The notes: a model not told the origin generated them from the letters alone. Shown: positions 1 through 7,390, counted from the stretch's first letter. The stretch is 9,296 nt of DNA from CBDUBS01 sp965365445 (GCA_965365445.1 CBDUBS010000143.1:1-9296); one strand, 5' to 3'. Program-made: numbers and translations.

Positions 1-13
1 CGGTTTTGTTAAG

Positions 14-87
<74 letters not shown>

Positions 88-140
88 AGTCCTGCTGCTC
101 CACACCCGGTTTCTCGCGTGGAGCCTGCAATATACGCGCA

Positions 141-167
141 AACCCCCGGCCTGTTCAAGCCGGGGTT
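141..167 (-). terminator. Hairpin terminator after the acyl-CoA synthetase gene
   Basis: On the minus strand AACCCCGGC pairs with GCCGGGGGTT around an 8-nt loop, giving nine base pairs with one bulged base. It begins 22 bases past the TAA stop of the acyl-CoA synthetase. Only a short T stretch (GGTTTGCG) follows the stem, so it is a weak version of an intrinsic terminator. It would separate that transcript from the tRNA-Pro gene. Confidence 0.55.
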
Positions 168-189
168 GAAATTCAAGGTGTATCCATTA

Positions 190-2079
190 TTACACGAACT
201 GCCCGTACATCGACTCGATGAGCTCGGCGTAGCGGCTCTCGATTTCGCGACGCCGCGGCTTGAGCGAGGGGGTCATCAACTCGTTGTCTACCGTGAACCC
301 TTCCGACAGCAGCCGGAAGTCCCGGATCTTTTCAGGGGCCGCCGCCCCTCGGGAGTATGTGGCGAAGGTGGTTTCGTATAACTTCCGGATCTCCGCGTGC
401 GCCAGTAATTCCGCTTCGGATTCGTAGGGGATGTGCTGCTGCTCCGCGTATTGTTTGAGGGCCTCCATGGCGGGCGCCACGAGGGCCGTAAGGTACTCCC
501 GGCCTTCTCCGATAACCAGGATCTGATCGATCCAGGCAACCGTTTTGAACTGCTCCTCGATAGGGGCCGGGTAGATGTTTTTTCCGCCGGCGGAGACGAT
601 CATGTGTTTGATGCGGTCCGTGATGATCAGGTAGCCGTCATCGAAATGCCCGACGTCGCCGGTGTGGTACCATCCGTCGGCGTCGATGGCCTTGCGGGTT
701 TCCTCCTCGTTGTTCCAGTACCCTACCATGACGTTCGGGCCTTTTACCAGGATCTCTCCCTCGGCGCTGGTCAGGTGGGAGGGGTATTCGTCGCCCGATT
801 GGGAAGCGATGATCCGGCCGTCGCCGAGCCGCTGGATGGCGACCGTTACGCCGGGAATGATGTAGCCTACGGCTCCGTAGCGGGGTCGGTCGATCGGGTT
901 TACGGCGAGCACGGGGGCCGTCTCCGTAAGGCCGTAGCCTTCAATGATGGCGATGCCTGCTGCTTCGAAGAACTCTCCGATGTCCTTTGGTAGGGCCGCG
1001 CCGCCCGAGACGGCAAAGTTCAGGTTGCCGCCCAGCTTCTGGTGCAGTTTCGAGAATACGAGGCGGTGCGCCAGGTTTTGCTGTGCTTTCAGGAACGGGT
1101 TGACCTTTTTGCCGCTTTTCTTTGCTTCGGCCGCTTTTTTTCCGGTATCCACTGCCCAGTGGAATATGCGCCGCTTCACCGGCGAGCCTTCCTGCACCGA
1201 TTTGGCGATCAGGTTGTACACCTTTTCGAAAAGCCGGGGCACCGAAATCATTACCGTCGGACTTACTTCCTCCAGGTTGCGGCTTACCGTATCGATGCTC
1301 TCGGCGTAGGAGATCATGGCGCCGCAGGAGAATACGGCCAGGTATCCGCCCGTGCGTTCGAAGGAGTGGCAGAGCGGCAGAAAGGATAGGTGGTGGTCGT
1401 CCGGGCCGAATGGCACCCGGTCAAGAGCCGCCAGCACGTTGGAAACGAAGTTGCGGTGCGTCAGCACGACCCCCTTCGGGTTGCCTGTGGTGCCGCTCGT
1501 GTAAATCAGCGCCGAGATGTCCTCCGGCTTGACGGCCTTTGCCAGAGACTCCAGTTCGCCCCGGTGTTCCTCCCGATGTTTCCGTCCCCGGGCGAGCGCG
1601 TCATCCCATGTGAGGATCGAGGCCGGGCGCTCCTTGCGGATCTCGCTCATCGTGACGATGGTTTCCAGGTCCGGACACTCGTCAAAAATTTGCTCGGCCT
1701 TTTTGAGCTGAATGGAGGTTGATACCACCAGCACTTTCGAGCCGGAATCCTTGATGATGTACCCGACCTGTGAGGCCGGAAGCGATGTGTAGAGTGAGAC
1801 GTTAACCGCACCCAGGAGCTGCGTTCCCAGATCCGTGTACGCCCACTCGGGCCGGTTTTCGGAGAGGATGGCCACCCGGTCGCCCGGACGCACCCCGACG
1901 CTGTGGAGAAATCCGGCCATCGCCTCGGATTGCTCTCGAACCGCTTCCCAGGGCACGCCGATCCACTCCTTGGTTTGCTTGTCCTTGTACTGCATGGCCG
2001 TCTTATTCCGGCCGTCGAAGTGCCCGAACAGATTCAGGAACAGTTCGGTTACGGTGTCGAAGGAGACAAGGGCTGGCAT
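190..2079 (-). CDS. Long-chain fatty-acid--CoA ligase (AMP-forming), FadD15-like
   Basis: This 629-residue protein belongs to the adenylate-forming (ANL) superfamily and should activate a long-chain fatty acid with ATP to the acyl-adenylate and then to acyl-CoA, in the cytoplasm or at the inner membrane face. The family signatures appear in order: the phosphate-binding loop YTSGTTGNPKG at residues 193-203, GYGLTET at 381-387, YHTGD at 471-475 with the hinge region DRIKHMIVSAGGKNIYP at 488-504, and a C-terminal LMTPSLKPRR (601-610) whose Lys607 fits the A10 catalytic lysine. The length matches bacterial FadD15-type enzymes (about 600 residues), and the insertion near 300-350 is usual in long-chain members. 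The ATG at 2079 gives a normal N-terminus but has no clear Shine-Dalgarno. A candidate promoter lies about 78 bases upstream. Chain-length preference cannot be read from sequence. Confidence 0.95.
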   Translation of the reverse strand: MPALVSFDTVTELFLNLFGHFDGRNKTAMQYKDKQTKEWIGVPWEAVREQSEAMAGFLHSVGVRPGDRVAILSENRPEWAYTDLGTQLLGAVNVSLYTSLPASQVGYIIKDSGSKVLVVSTSIQLKKAEQIFDECPDLETIVTMSEIRKERPASILTWDDALARGRKHREEHRGELESLAKAVKPEDISALIYTSGTTGNPKGVVLTHRNFVSNVLAALDRVPFGPDDHHLSFLPLCHSFERTGGYLAVFSCGAMISYAESIDTVSRNLEEVSPTVMISVPRLFEKVYNLIAKSVQEGSPVKRRIFHWAVDTGKKAAEAKKSGKKVNPFLKAQQNLAHRLVFSKLHQKLGGNLNFAVSGGAALPKDIGEFFEAAGIAIIEGYGLTETAPVLAVNPIDRPRYGAVGYIIPGVTVAIQRLGDGRIIASQSGDEYPSHLTSAEGEILVKGPNVMVGYWNNEEETRKAIDADGWYHTGDVGHFDDGYLIITDRIKHMIVSAGGKNIYPAPIEEQFKTVAWIDQILVIGEGREYLTALVAPAMEALKQYAEQQHIPYESEAELLAHAEIRKLYETTFATYSRGAAAPEKIRDFRLLSEGFTVDNELMTPSLKPRRREIESRYAELIESMYGQFV

Positions 2080-2156
2080 GGGCGAAACCGGATAAGAGGT
2101 GGGAGTGGTGACGGTCGGGCGTTTCCGGCTATAGGATGTCAGGGTACGGAGCGCAC

Positions 2157-2187
2157 GAAAGATAACGGGTTAGGAACCGGCATACAA
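2157..2187 (-). promoter_or_regulatory. Candidate Bacteroidota-type promoter for the acyl-CoA synthetase gene
   Basis: On the minus strand a TTG (2187-2185) is followed after 20 bases by TATCTTTC (2164-2157). The Bacteroidota primary sigma consensus is TTG, about 19-21 bases, then TAnnTTTG, so only the last base of the -7 element differs. The predicted start of transcription falls about 70 bases before the ATG at 2079. The site lies just beyond the pyrD terminator, which suits an independent transcription unit. Support is by motif only, and it assumes the organism is a Bacteroidota relative. Confidence 0.4.
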
Positions 2188-2192
2188 CGAGC

Positions 2193-2226
2193 AAAAAAGC
2201 GTTTCGATTCAGGCCGATGCGAACGC
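2193..2226 (-). terminator. Intrinsic terminator of pyrD
   Basis: On the minus strand GCGTTCG (2226-2220) pairs with CGAAACGC (2206-2199), leaving one bulged A, and TTTTTT (2198-2193) follows directly. Two or three more pairs are possible inside the stem. The first G of the hairpin is the last base of the pyrD TAG stop codon. A stem with an immediate T6 run is the classic Rho-independent form, and it ends the lipoprotein-pyrD transcript before the next gene. Confidence 0.7.
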
Positions 2227-3428
2227 TACCGGCTGTCGGCGCCTACGGCCTCGCCGAGAGACGCGAATCCGTCCTGTTCGAGCAGCCGGACCAACCCCTG
2301 CTTGATGGAGCGCACGAGGCCGGGGCCCTGGAATACCAGACCGGTGTACACCTGTACCAGCGATGCCCCGGCCCGGATCCGGACGTAGGCCTTCTCCGCC
2401 GAATCGATGCCGCCCACGCCGATAATCGGGAGAGCGGCTTCGGTGGCCCGGTACAGGTAGGCTACGAGCGCCGCAGACCGTTCGGTGAGCGGGCGGCCGC
2501 TCAAACCGCCACGCCCGATTGCCTCGATTACGGGAGCAGGCGTTTGCAGCCCTTGCCTGTCGGAGGCGGTGTTGGACGCGATGAGCCCCTGGATGCCATG
2601 CTCCAGGCACAACCGGATCAGTTCATCCAGCAGGCCGCCGGCGTTCAGGGGGATGGAAGGGGGAGGGGAGAGTTTCACCAGAACGGGCACGCTCAGGTTC
2701 AGGGCCGTCTTTTCTGCCGTAATGGTTTCCAGAAGGCGAGCCAGCAGATCAGGTGTTTCGAACGTTTTGCCCTCCCGGGTGTTGGGGCACGATACGTTCA
2801 GGGCGATATAATCGGCCAGGGGGGCCAGCAGCCGAAAGCTGATCCGGAAGTCTCCGATGCCGTCCTCTCCGAGAATATCCGGATCGTGGGTTTTGGCCAG
2901 GTTGATGCCCAGCGGCAATCCGGGGACGGGCCGGAGACGCTGTGCGACGGTTTCGGCGCCGTCGTTGTTGAGCCCCATCCGGTTGATGAGCGCCTGGTCG
3001 GCGGGAAGCCGGAACAGGCGGGGTCGCGGGTTTCCCGGGGAAGCCTGGGCTGTGACGGAGCCGATTTCGGCGAACCCGAACCCGAGTTGCTTCCAGAAAG
3101 GGACGAGCCGGCCGTTTTTGTCGAACCCGGCGGCGAGCCCTACCGGATTGAGGAACGTGCGCCCCCAGAGCGTCTGGCGCAGCGCTTCGTGTTCATACCC
3201 GAACAGCCCCTCCGTCAGGGCGGGGGCCAGCCGCATCGCCAGCCGGGCCGAACCGGTCGCCAGGTGGTGCGCCCGTTCCGGATCGAGCCGGAACAGGATC
3301 GGACGAACCCGGCGGTACAGGCGGGAGGAAACCGTCTCATCCCGAACCATGTCAGGTTTGGGCACAGGGTTCTGGGGGATCGGCGCGGCCCGAAGGGGCT
3401 TTGTTGCCGGCCCGGGCGGTTTGCTCAT
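2226..3428 (-). CDS. pyrD: Dihydroorotate dehydrogenase, class-2 (quinone-type) framework
   Basis: The enzyme oxidises dihydroorotate to orotate in pyrimidine synthesis. Class-2 members are membrane-associated and pass electrons from FMN to quinone. Motifs: AAGFDKNG (residues 99-106), PRLFRLP...INRMGLNN (136-155), NVSCPNT (211-217), Lys252 in VLVKLSP, SNT (285-287), GGLSGRPL (307-314), IGVGGID (336-342) and GASLVQVYTGLVFQGP (354-369). The helical segment at about 35-70, with LDPERAHHL, matches the class-2 membrane-binding N-terminus. The proposed catalytic-base position, Ser175 in E. coli, is Cys214 here (codon TGC at 2789-2787), as in class-1 enzymes. The first 26 residues are a Pro-rich extension absent from E. 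coli PyrD, so Met27 (3350) is an alternative start. I prefer 3428 because it overlaps the upstream gene by ATGA. No clear ribosome binding site precedes either start. Confidence 0.95.
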   Translation of the reverse strand: MSKPPGPATKPLRAAPIPQNPVPKPDMVRDETVSSRLYRRVRPILFRLDPERAHHLATGSARLAMRLAPALTEGLFGYEHEALRQTLWGRTFLNPVGLAAGFDKNGRLVPFWKQLGFGFAEIGSVTAQASPGNPRPRLFRLPADQALINRMGLNNDGAETVAQRLRPVPGLPLGINLAKTHDPDILGEDGIGDFRISFRLLAPLADYIALNVSCPNTREGKTFETPDLLARLLETITAEKTALNLSVPVLVKLSPPPSIPLNAGGLLDELIRLCLEHGIQGLIASNTASDRQGLQTPAPVIEAIGRGGLSGRPLTERSAALVAYLYRATEAALPIIGVGGIDSAEKAYVRIRAGASLVQVYTGLVFQGPGLVRSIKQGLVRLLEQDGFASLGEAVGADSR

Positions 3429-3934
3429 TGGCGTAACCGGACCCGGAGCGTCCCTTCCACGGGGGGAATGCCCTTGTAACGGGGGGAGAGCGCCCCGAGA
3501 TCTATTACTTCCTTGATGGCGCCGCTGAGGAGTTTCGGATCGGTCGGGTCCCGTTTGAGGGTAACGGCATTCGTGTTGAACAGCAGCTCGCGGAATTTGT
3601 CCGTATCGCTTCCGGCTCCCCGGAGGGTCACCTCGGTCGGCGTCACGGAAAACGTACCCGAAATCAGGCGCGTCCGTCCACCCTCGTAGCGGTATTTGAG
3701 GACGAAATCGCGGCTGTCGGCCAGCAGCAGCTCGGTTTCCTCTTTAACCAGGGTATCGAGCAGGTTGTAGGCCGGCAAAACGGGGGCCGACGGCTCGAAA
3801 GAGTAAAACTGGAACTTGTAGGAGCCGGCGACCACGGATGCCGGCACGGAGCCTCCATCGATGGGATCGGTGCTGTCGCATCCGATCAGAAAAACGAGCA
3901 GGGCAACCAGTAAACCGGCAATGGAACGTCGCAT
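3425..3934 (-). CDS. Small lipoprotein of unknown function
   Basis: I do not recognise this 169-residue protein. It begins with a lipoprotein signal peptide: two Arg, a hydrophobic run at residues 5-17, and the lipobox LIGC with the acylated Cys at 19. Asp and Ser/Thr residues follow, so the mature protein should be tethered to a membrane and face the periplasm or the cell surface. The body (about 35-169) alternates hydrophobic and polar residues and is probably mostly beta strands, for example SYKFQFYSF, SRDFVLKYRYEGG, SGTFSVTPTEVTLRG and EGTLRVRLRQ. That pattern would suit a small beta-barrel or lipocalin-like fold, but this is a guess. Its TGA stop overlaps the pyrD ATG by 4 bases (ATGA at 3428-3425), so the two genes are very probably cotranscribed and translationally coupled. 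The lipoprotein call is firm; the function is unknown. Confidence 0.85.
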   Translation of the reverse strand: MRRSIAGLLVALLVFLIGCDSTDPIDGGSVPASVVAGSYKFQFYSFEPSAPVLPAYNLLDTLVKEETELLLADSRDFVLKYRYEGGRTRLISGTFSVTPTEVTLRGAGSDTDKFRELLFNTNAVTLKRDPTDPKLLSGAIKEVIDLGALSPRYKGIPPVEGTLRVRLRQ

Positions 3935-4265
3935 ATCACTCTGGCCTCAATCTTTCTTTATGGATCGAAACGGGTCGTAACGCCCGGCGATCCGGATAAC
4001 GGCAAGCTTCCATCCGAAAATACGCAACCCGGACCAATACTGGGGCCGCACCGACACGGCCGCCGGTAACACGAACCGTTTTCACGAATGCGGCGCCCCA
4101 ACCGGCCGGCTTCGGACGTACTCATTCAGGAGCGACCGGGCTGCCCGTAACGCGCCGGTCCGTTGGTTTTTGCCGGGCGGTTAAGTTCCGTTTCGGGCCG
4201 CCGATACCAGCAGGGAATCACGTGTTTTGCCCTGAAATAAAAGTAATCTTCGGGAGTGGACGAAC
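3935..4265. other. Divergent intergenic region, no gene seen
   Basis: These 331 bases separate the two divergent lipoprotein genes, so promoters for both directions should lie here. I find no exact TAnnTTTG in the outward direction on either strand. The nearest minus-strand match is TATTTTCG (4022-4015), one base from consensus, but no TTG sits at the right distance. On the plus side an AT-rich patch (4233-4250) lies just before the 4266 gene. No RNA gene, convincing hairpin or coding signature was recognised. Confidence 0.5.
4252..4256 (+). promoter_or_regulatory. Ribosome binding site for the Ig-domain lipoprotein
   Basis: GGGAG stands 9 bases before the ATG at 4266, a reasonable Shine-Dalgarno placement. 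It supports that start codon, which also gives a proper lipoprotein signal peptide. Most other starts in this window lack such a site. Confidence 0.55.
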
Positions 4266-5723
4266 ATGAAACGCTTCTTGACCCTTTTCATTACCCTGTT
4301 GACCCTGGGCATCGTGTTCGCGGGCTGCGACGCACTCAGCGGCGACGACGAGGGCGGGCTGGTAACCCTGGAAGGCCAGGTACTCAATGCTTCAACCAAT
4401 AATCCGGTTCCTAACGCCTTCATTACGATCCTTCCTTACAATTTGTTGTTCGAAACCGATGCGGAAGGACGCTTCAGCGCGGCCGTCGAGATCGACAGCA
4501 CCATGAACCTCAACCTGCGCGCCACGAAAGACGGGTTTGGATCGCAGTCGAATACGGTGCTGGCGCTGGCCGGGCGCACCGTGGAGGTGCCTACCTTCCG
4601 CCTCAACCAGACGGCTTCCGATAAACCGGTCTCCGGCAAGGCATCCAATATACTGCTCCTGAAACAGTCGTCGCAGAGCATAGGCGTCAAGGAGAGCGGC
4701 TCCGAAGAGGTTGCCCAGATCACGTTTCAGGTGGCCGACTCGCTGGGCCGACCCGTTATCCTCAACCAATCGGCGGATGTCAAGTTTACGCTTGGCGAGC
4801 AGCCCGGCGGCGGAGAATTCATCTTTCCGGCAGCCGCCCGCACCGATAACAACGGGCAGGTAACGGTGAACCTGTCGAGCGGCACCCGCGCAGGCGTCGT
4901 GCAGGTAGTGGCCGAAGCCCTGGTAGAAGGACGCAGGATTCGGTCGCTCCCGGTATCCGTTGCCATTCACGGCGGGCTTCCGGAGCAGCTTCACTTCAGC
5001 CTCGGCCCGGCCCGGTACAACTTCCCCGGCCTGCGGACCTTCGGTATCATCAATCCGGTGAGCGTGGTGGTGGGGGATAAGTACGGCAACCCGGTAAAGG
5101 AGGGGACGGCGGTTTACTTCACCACTACGCACGGGGTGATCGAGGGGTCGGTGCTCACCAACAAGGAAGGCCGGGGCACGGTGAAGCTCATCTCGGCCAA
5201 CCCGCTCCCATCGGACGGCATCGGCATTATTACGGCTTCTACGGCGGATGAGAACCAGAATAAGGTTTCCGATCAGATCCCGGTCATCTTCTCGGGGCTG
5301 CCCGTCGTGCGCATCGAGCCGGCCGTGGCCCGGCTCAACCAGACGTACAAGCTGACGATAACCGACGGCAAGGGCAATCCGCTCGTTGAGGGTACGGTGG
5401 TTTCGGTCCGGGTCGAAGGCACGAAAGTAAAGGCTACCGGCAACACGCAGGTCGTCCTGGACGATACCGGATTTGCCGGAGGGATGCGGTACGAACACGT
5501 ACGCCGCGGGACCGGTATTACGGAGTTCATGTTCCGGGCCGTACCCGACCTTCGGCTGGATGAGGAGGGCGAGCCGGCCGTGGAAACCATTACGGTTACC
5601 GTACGGGGCCTGAACGGGTCCATCGAGATCGTTCTCCCGAAGGAAGGAGCCGCCTTCTCCGCCCGCCGGGATGTGCAGCTCGAACGGCAGGCCTCGGGCG
5701 TAGTCGCTCGTATGATCGAGTAG
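4266..5723 (+). CDS. Lipoprotein with carboxypeptidase-regulatory-like and three Ig-like domains
   Basis: This 485-residue protein starts with a lipoprotein signal peptide: KR, a hydrophobic run to residue 19, and FAGC with the acylated Cys at 21. An acidic and Gly-rich linker (SGDDEGG) follows. Residues 33-113 look like a carboxypeptidase-regulatory-like beta sandwich, with LEGQVLNASTNNPVPNAFI and TDAEGRF. Three Ig-like repeats of the Big_1/invasin kind follow, at about 127-235, 240-345 and 347-450. Each carries a D-x-x-G-[NR]-P core, with the Asp at 158, 271 and 367. No enzymatic motif is visible. Such proteins are usually structural or adhesive parts of the cell surface; that role is inferred. 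A GGGAG ribosome binding site precedes the ATG, and two hairpins follow the TAG, so the gene probably forms its own transcription unit. The lipoprotein and beta-sandwich calls are sound; exact domain borders are approximate. Confidence 0.88.
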   Translation: MKRFLTLFITLLTLGIVFAGCDALSGDDEGGLVTLEGQVLNASTNNPVPNAFITILPYNLLFETDAEGRFSAAVEIDSTMNLNLRATKDGFGSQSNTVLALAGRTVEVPTFRLNQTASDKPVSGKASNILLLKQSSQSIGVKESGSEEVAQITFQVADSLGRPVILNQSADVKFTLGEQPGGGEFIFPAAARTDNNGQVTVNLSSGTRAGVVQVVAEALVEGRRIRSLPVSVAIHGGLPEQLHFSLGPARYNFPGLRTFGIINPVSVVVGDKYGNPVKEGTAVYFTTTHGVIEGSVLTNKEGRGTVKLISANPLPSDGIGIITASTADENQNKVSDQIPVIFSGLPVVRIEPAVARLNQTYKLTITDGKGNPLVEGTVVSVRVEGTKVKATGNTQVVLDDTGFAGGMRYEHVRRGTGITEFMFRAVPDLRLDEEGEPAVETITVTVRGLNGSIEIVLPKEGAAFSARRDVQLERQASGVVARMIE

Positions 5724-5748
5724 GCTGCATTACATATCGGCAGGATAC

Positions 5749-5786
5749 CGCGGAAAGCCGGCGACACCCATCGTCGGCTTTCCGCG
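5749..5786 (+). terminator. Strong hairpin after the Ig-domain lipoprotein
   Basis: CGCGGAAAGCCG (5749-5760) pairs perfectly with CGGCTTTCCGCG (5775-5786). The stem extends inward through one G-T pair and three more pairs to a 6-base loop, about 16 pairs in all. It starts 26 bases after the TAG at 5723. No T run follows, so it may act as a weak or factor-assisted terminator, or protect the 3' end of the mRNA. The rest of the 240-base gap up to 5963 holds a second hairpin and no recognisable gene. Confidence 0.55.
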
Positions 5787-5791
5787 TGGTT

Positions 5792-5809
5792 ACCCCGGCG
5801 TACCGGGGT
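5792..5809 (+). terminator. Second hairpin in tandem
   Basis: ACCCCGG (5792-5798) pairs with CCGGGGT (5803-5809) around the loop CGTA, a seven-pair GC-rich stem followed by TCT. It sits 5 bases after the previous hairpin. Together they probably form a double terminator between the lipoprotein and dipeptidase genes. Confidence 0.45.
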
Positions 5810-5963
5810 TCTCCGGAATAACGGTATCGCTACAGCCGGATCCGAACCGACCGGGCGAACGGCCGTTTATCTTCGCATGGCTTACGGGGAACGCTGCCCC
5901 TGCTCCGTACGTTCGGACCTCCCGGTACGGTTGGCCTCCTCGATCATGCGATGACGTTATTTT

Positions 5964-7292
5964 ATGATGGGCCGATTCTTCGGTGTTCTGCTGGCCGCAC
6001 TCGGGTTCATTGCGGCGGTCGTGTTCGCTCGCGAAGTGGATCGGCCGGCTGCCTCCCCCGTCTCTTCAACCCCGACTCCTCCTCCGGTCGTAGAAACGGC
6101 GCTCTCGCCTCCCGATTCCTCCACCGACGGCGGAACCATCGGACTGCCGGAGGTACGGCAGCGCATCCTCATTCGGGAGGATTCGCTGTGGCGTGAAGCC
6201 CTGCGCATCCACTACAACGCCATCGTCATCGACGGCCATGTGGACACGCCTTCGCTGATGCTCGACGAAGGGTACCGTTTCGGGGAGCGGCACCGGAGCG
6301 CCGAATCCAATGTAGACCTGCCGCGAATGTTCGAGGGGGGGCTGGATGCGGTGTTTTTCTCCATTTACGTAGCTCCGGGCTACGGCGAAGGAACGGCCGC
6401 GACCAACCGGGCCCGGGCGATGGTGGAAGAAGTACGCCGTCAGGTCGAGGGGTTGCCGGATAGCGTGGGAATCGCGCTCACCGCCGCCGACATCCTTCGC
6501 CTCGCCCGATCCGGTAAAAAAGCGGTCCTCATGGGTCTGGAAGGCGGGCACGGTCTGGCCGGCTCCGTTCGCGTCCTCCGGGAGCTGTACGATGCCGGCA
6601 TCCGGTACGTTACCCTTACCCACATCAACTCCAACTCCTGGGCCGACGCGTCGCAGGCCGCCGCACGCTGGAACGGCCTGAACGACCTCGGCGTGGGCAT
6701 GGTGCGGGAGATGAATCGCCTCGGGATGCTCGTCGATCTCTCCCATACGTCGGATTCCACGTTTTACGACGCCCTTCGGGTGAGCCGCGCCCCTGTGATC
6801 CTTTCTCATTCGTCGGTGCGGGCCCTGACGAATACCGTCCGAAACGTAGATGACCCCATGCTGGAAGCCCTCGCCCGGAACGGCGGCCTGATCATGATCA
6901 ACTATTTCGATCCGATGGTCAATGCCCACCTTACGGATGAGGTATGGGCGGAGGTCCATCGAAGGCTGCCCGGCCCCGACCTCCACCAGCTCTGGAACGT
7001 CGTATACGACGTAAAGCGCGATATGGGCATCCCCGGCGCGTCGTTCTCCGACGTGATCGACCACATCGACCACGCCGTGAAGGTGGCGGGAGTGGACCAC
7101 GTCGGCCTCGGCTCCGATTTCGACGGCGTATTCGACCTCCCGTCCGGCCTGCAGGACGTCACCCGCCTGCCCTGGGTTACCTACGAACTGCTCAAGCGGG
7201 GATATACGGAGGAGGACCTGTACAAAATTCTGGGAGGCAACCTGTTGCGGGTGATGCAAGAGGCCGAACAGGTCGCTCGCCCCACATCCTGA
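5964..7292 (+). CDS. Exported membrane dipeptidase, peptidase family M19
   Basis: This 442-residue zinc enzyme matches the renal dipeptidase family, which hydrolyses dipeptides, including those with a D-residue at the C-terminal side. By comparison with human DPEP1 the metal ligands are His92 and Asp94 (IDGHVD), the bridging Glu193 (GLEGGH), His261 (DLSH) and His282 (ILSHSS), with Asp385 in GLGSDFDG. The C-terminal DLPSGLQDV...GGNLLRVM stretch is also typical. The N-terminus has a hydrophobic segment at residues 5-22 (possible cleavage after VFA, or an uncleaved anchor), then a Pro/Ser/Thr-rich linker at 28-57. The enzyme therefore acts outside the cytoplasm. All key residues are present, so it should be active. 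The ATG at 5964 is followed at once by a second ATG at 5967, and either could be used; there is no clear ribosome binding site. Substrate is not known. Confidence 0.94.
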   Translation: MMGRFFGVLLAALGFIAAVVFAREVDRPAASPVSSTPTPPPVVETALSPPDSSTDGGTIGLPEVRQRILIREDSLWREALRIHYNAIVIDGHVDTPSLMLDEGYRFGERHRSAESNVDLPRMFEGGLDAVFFSIYVAPGYGEGTAATNRARAMVEEVRRQVEGLPDSVGIALTAADILRLARSGKKAVLMGLEGGHGLAGSVRVLRELYDAGIRYVTLTHINSNSWADASQAAARWNGLNDLGVGMVREMNRLGMLVDLSHTSDSTFYDALRVSRAPVILSHSSVRALTNTVRNVDDPMLEALARNGGLIMINYFDPMVNAHLTDEVWAEVHRRLPGPDLHQLWNVVYDVKRDMGIPGASFSDVIDHIDHAVKVAGVDHVGLGSDFDGVFDLPSGLQDVTRLPWVTYELLKRGYTEEDLYKILGGNLLRVMQEAEQVARPTS

Positions 7293-7301
7293 CCCGGAAT
7301 T

Positions 7302-7326
7302 CCGGCCCTGTCCGGCGCCTGGCCGG
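7302..7326 (+). terminator. Weak hairpin after the dipeptidase gene
   Basis: CCGGCC (7302-7307) can pair with GGCCGG (7321-7326) across a 13-base GC-rich loop, starting 10 bases after the TGA stop. Alternative pairings exist, such as GGCCC with GGGCC. No T run follows. It is a possible terminator only. Confidence 0.3.
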
Positions 7327-7390
7327 GCCTATCTAGCAGGCCGAGGGGATGAGATACATGGAAGCGGTTTCATAGAAGATTCATGACGGG

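Noticed and set aside
2217..3479. A 420-codon open frame on the plus strand opposite pyrD
   Set aside because: It mirrors the high-GC pyrD gene, has Arg/Gly/Pro-rich composition with no domain motif, and the minus-strand frame has all the PyrD signatures.
4392..5498. A 368-codon open frame on the minus strand opposite the Ig-domain lipoprotein
   Set aside because: Antisense shadow with low-complexity His/Arg-rich composition; the plus frame has the signal peptide, repeats and ribosome binding site.
5868..5875. TATCTTCG upstream of the dipeptidase as a -7 element
   Set aside because: One mismatch to TAnnTTTG, but there is no TTG at the expected spacing, so I do not call a promoter.
6066..7259. 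A 397-codon open frame on the minus strand opposite the dipeptidase
   Set aside because: Shadow of the M19 gene, whose zinc ligands are all on the plus strand.
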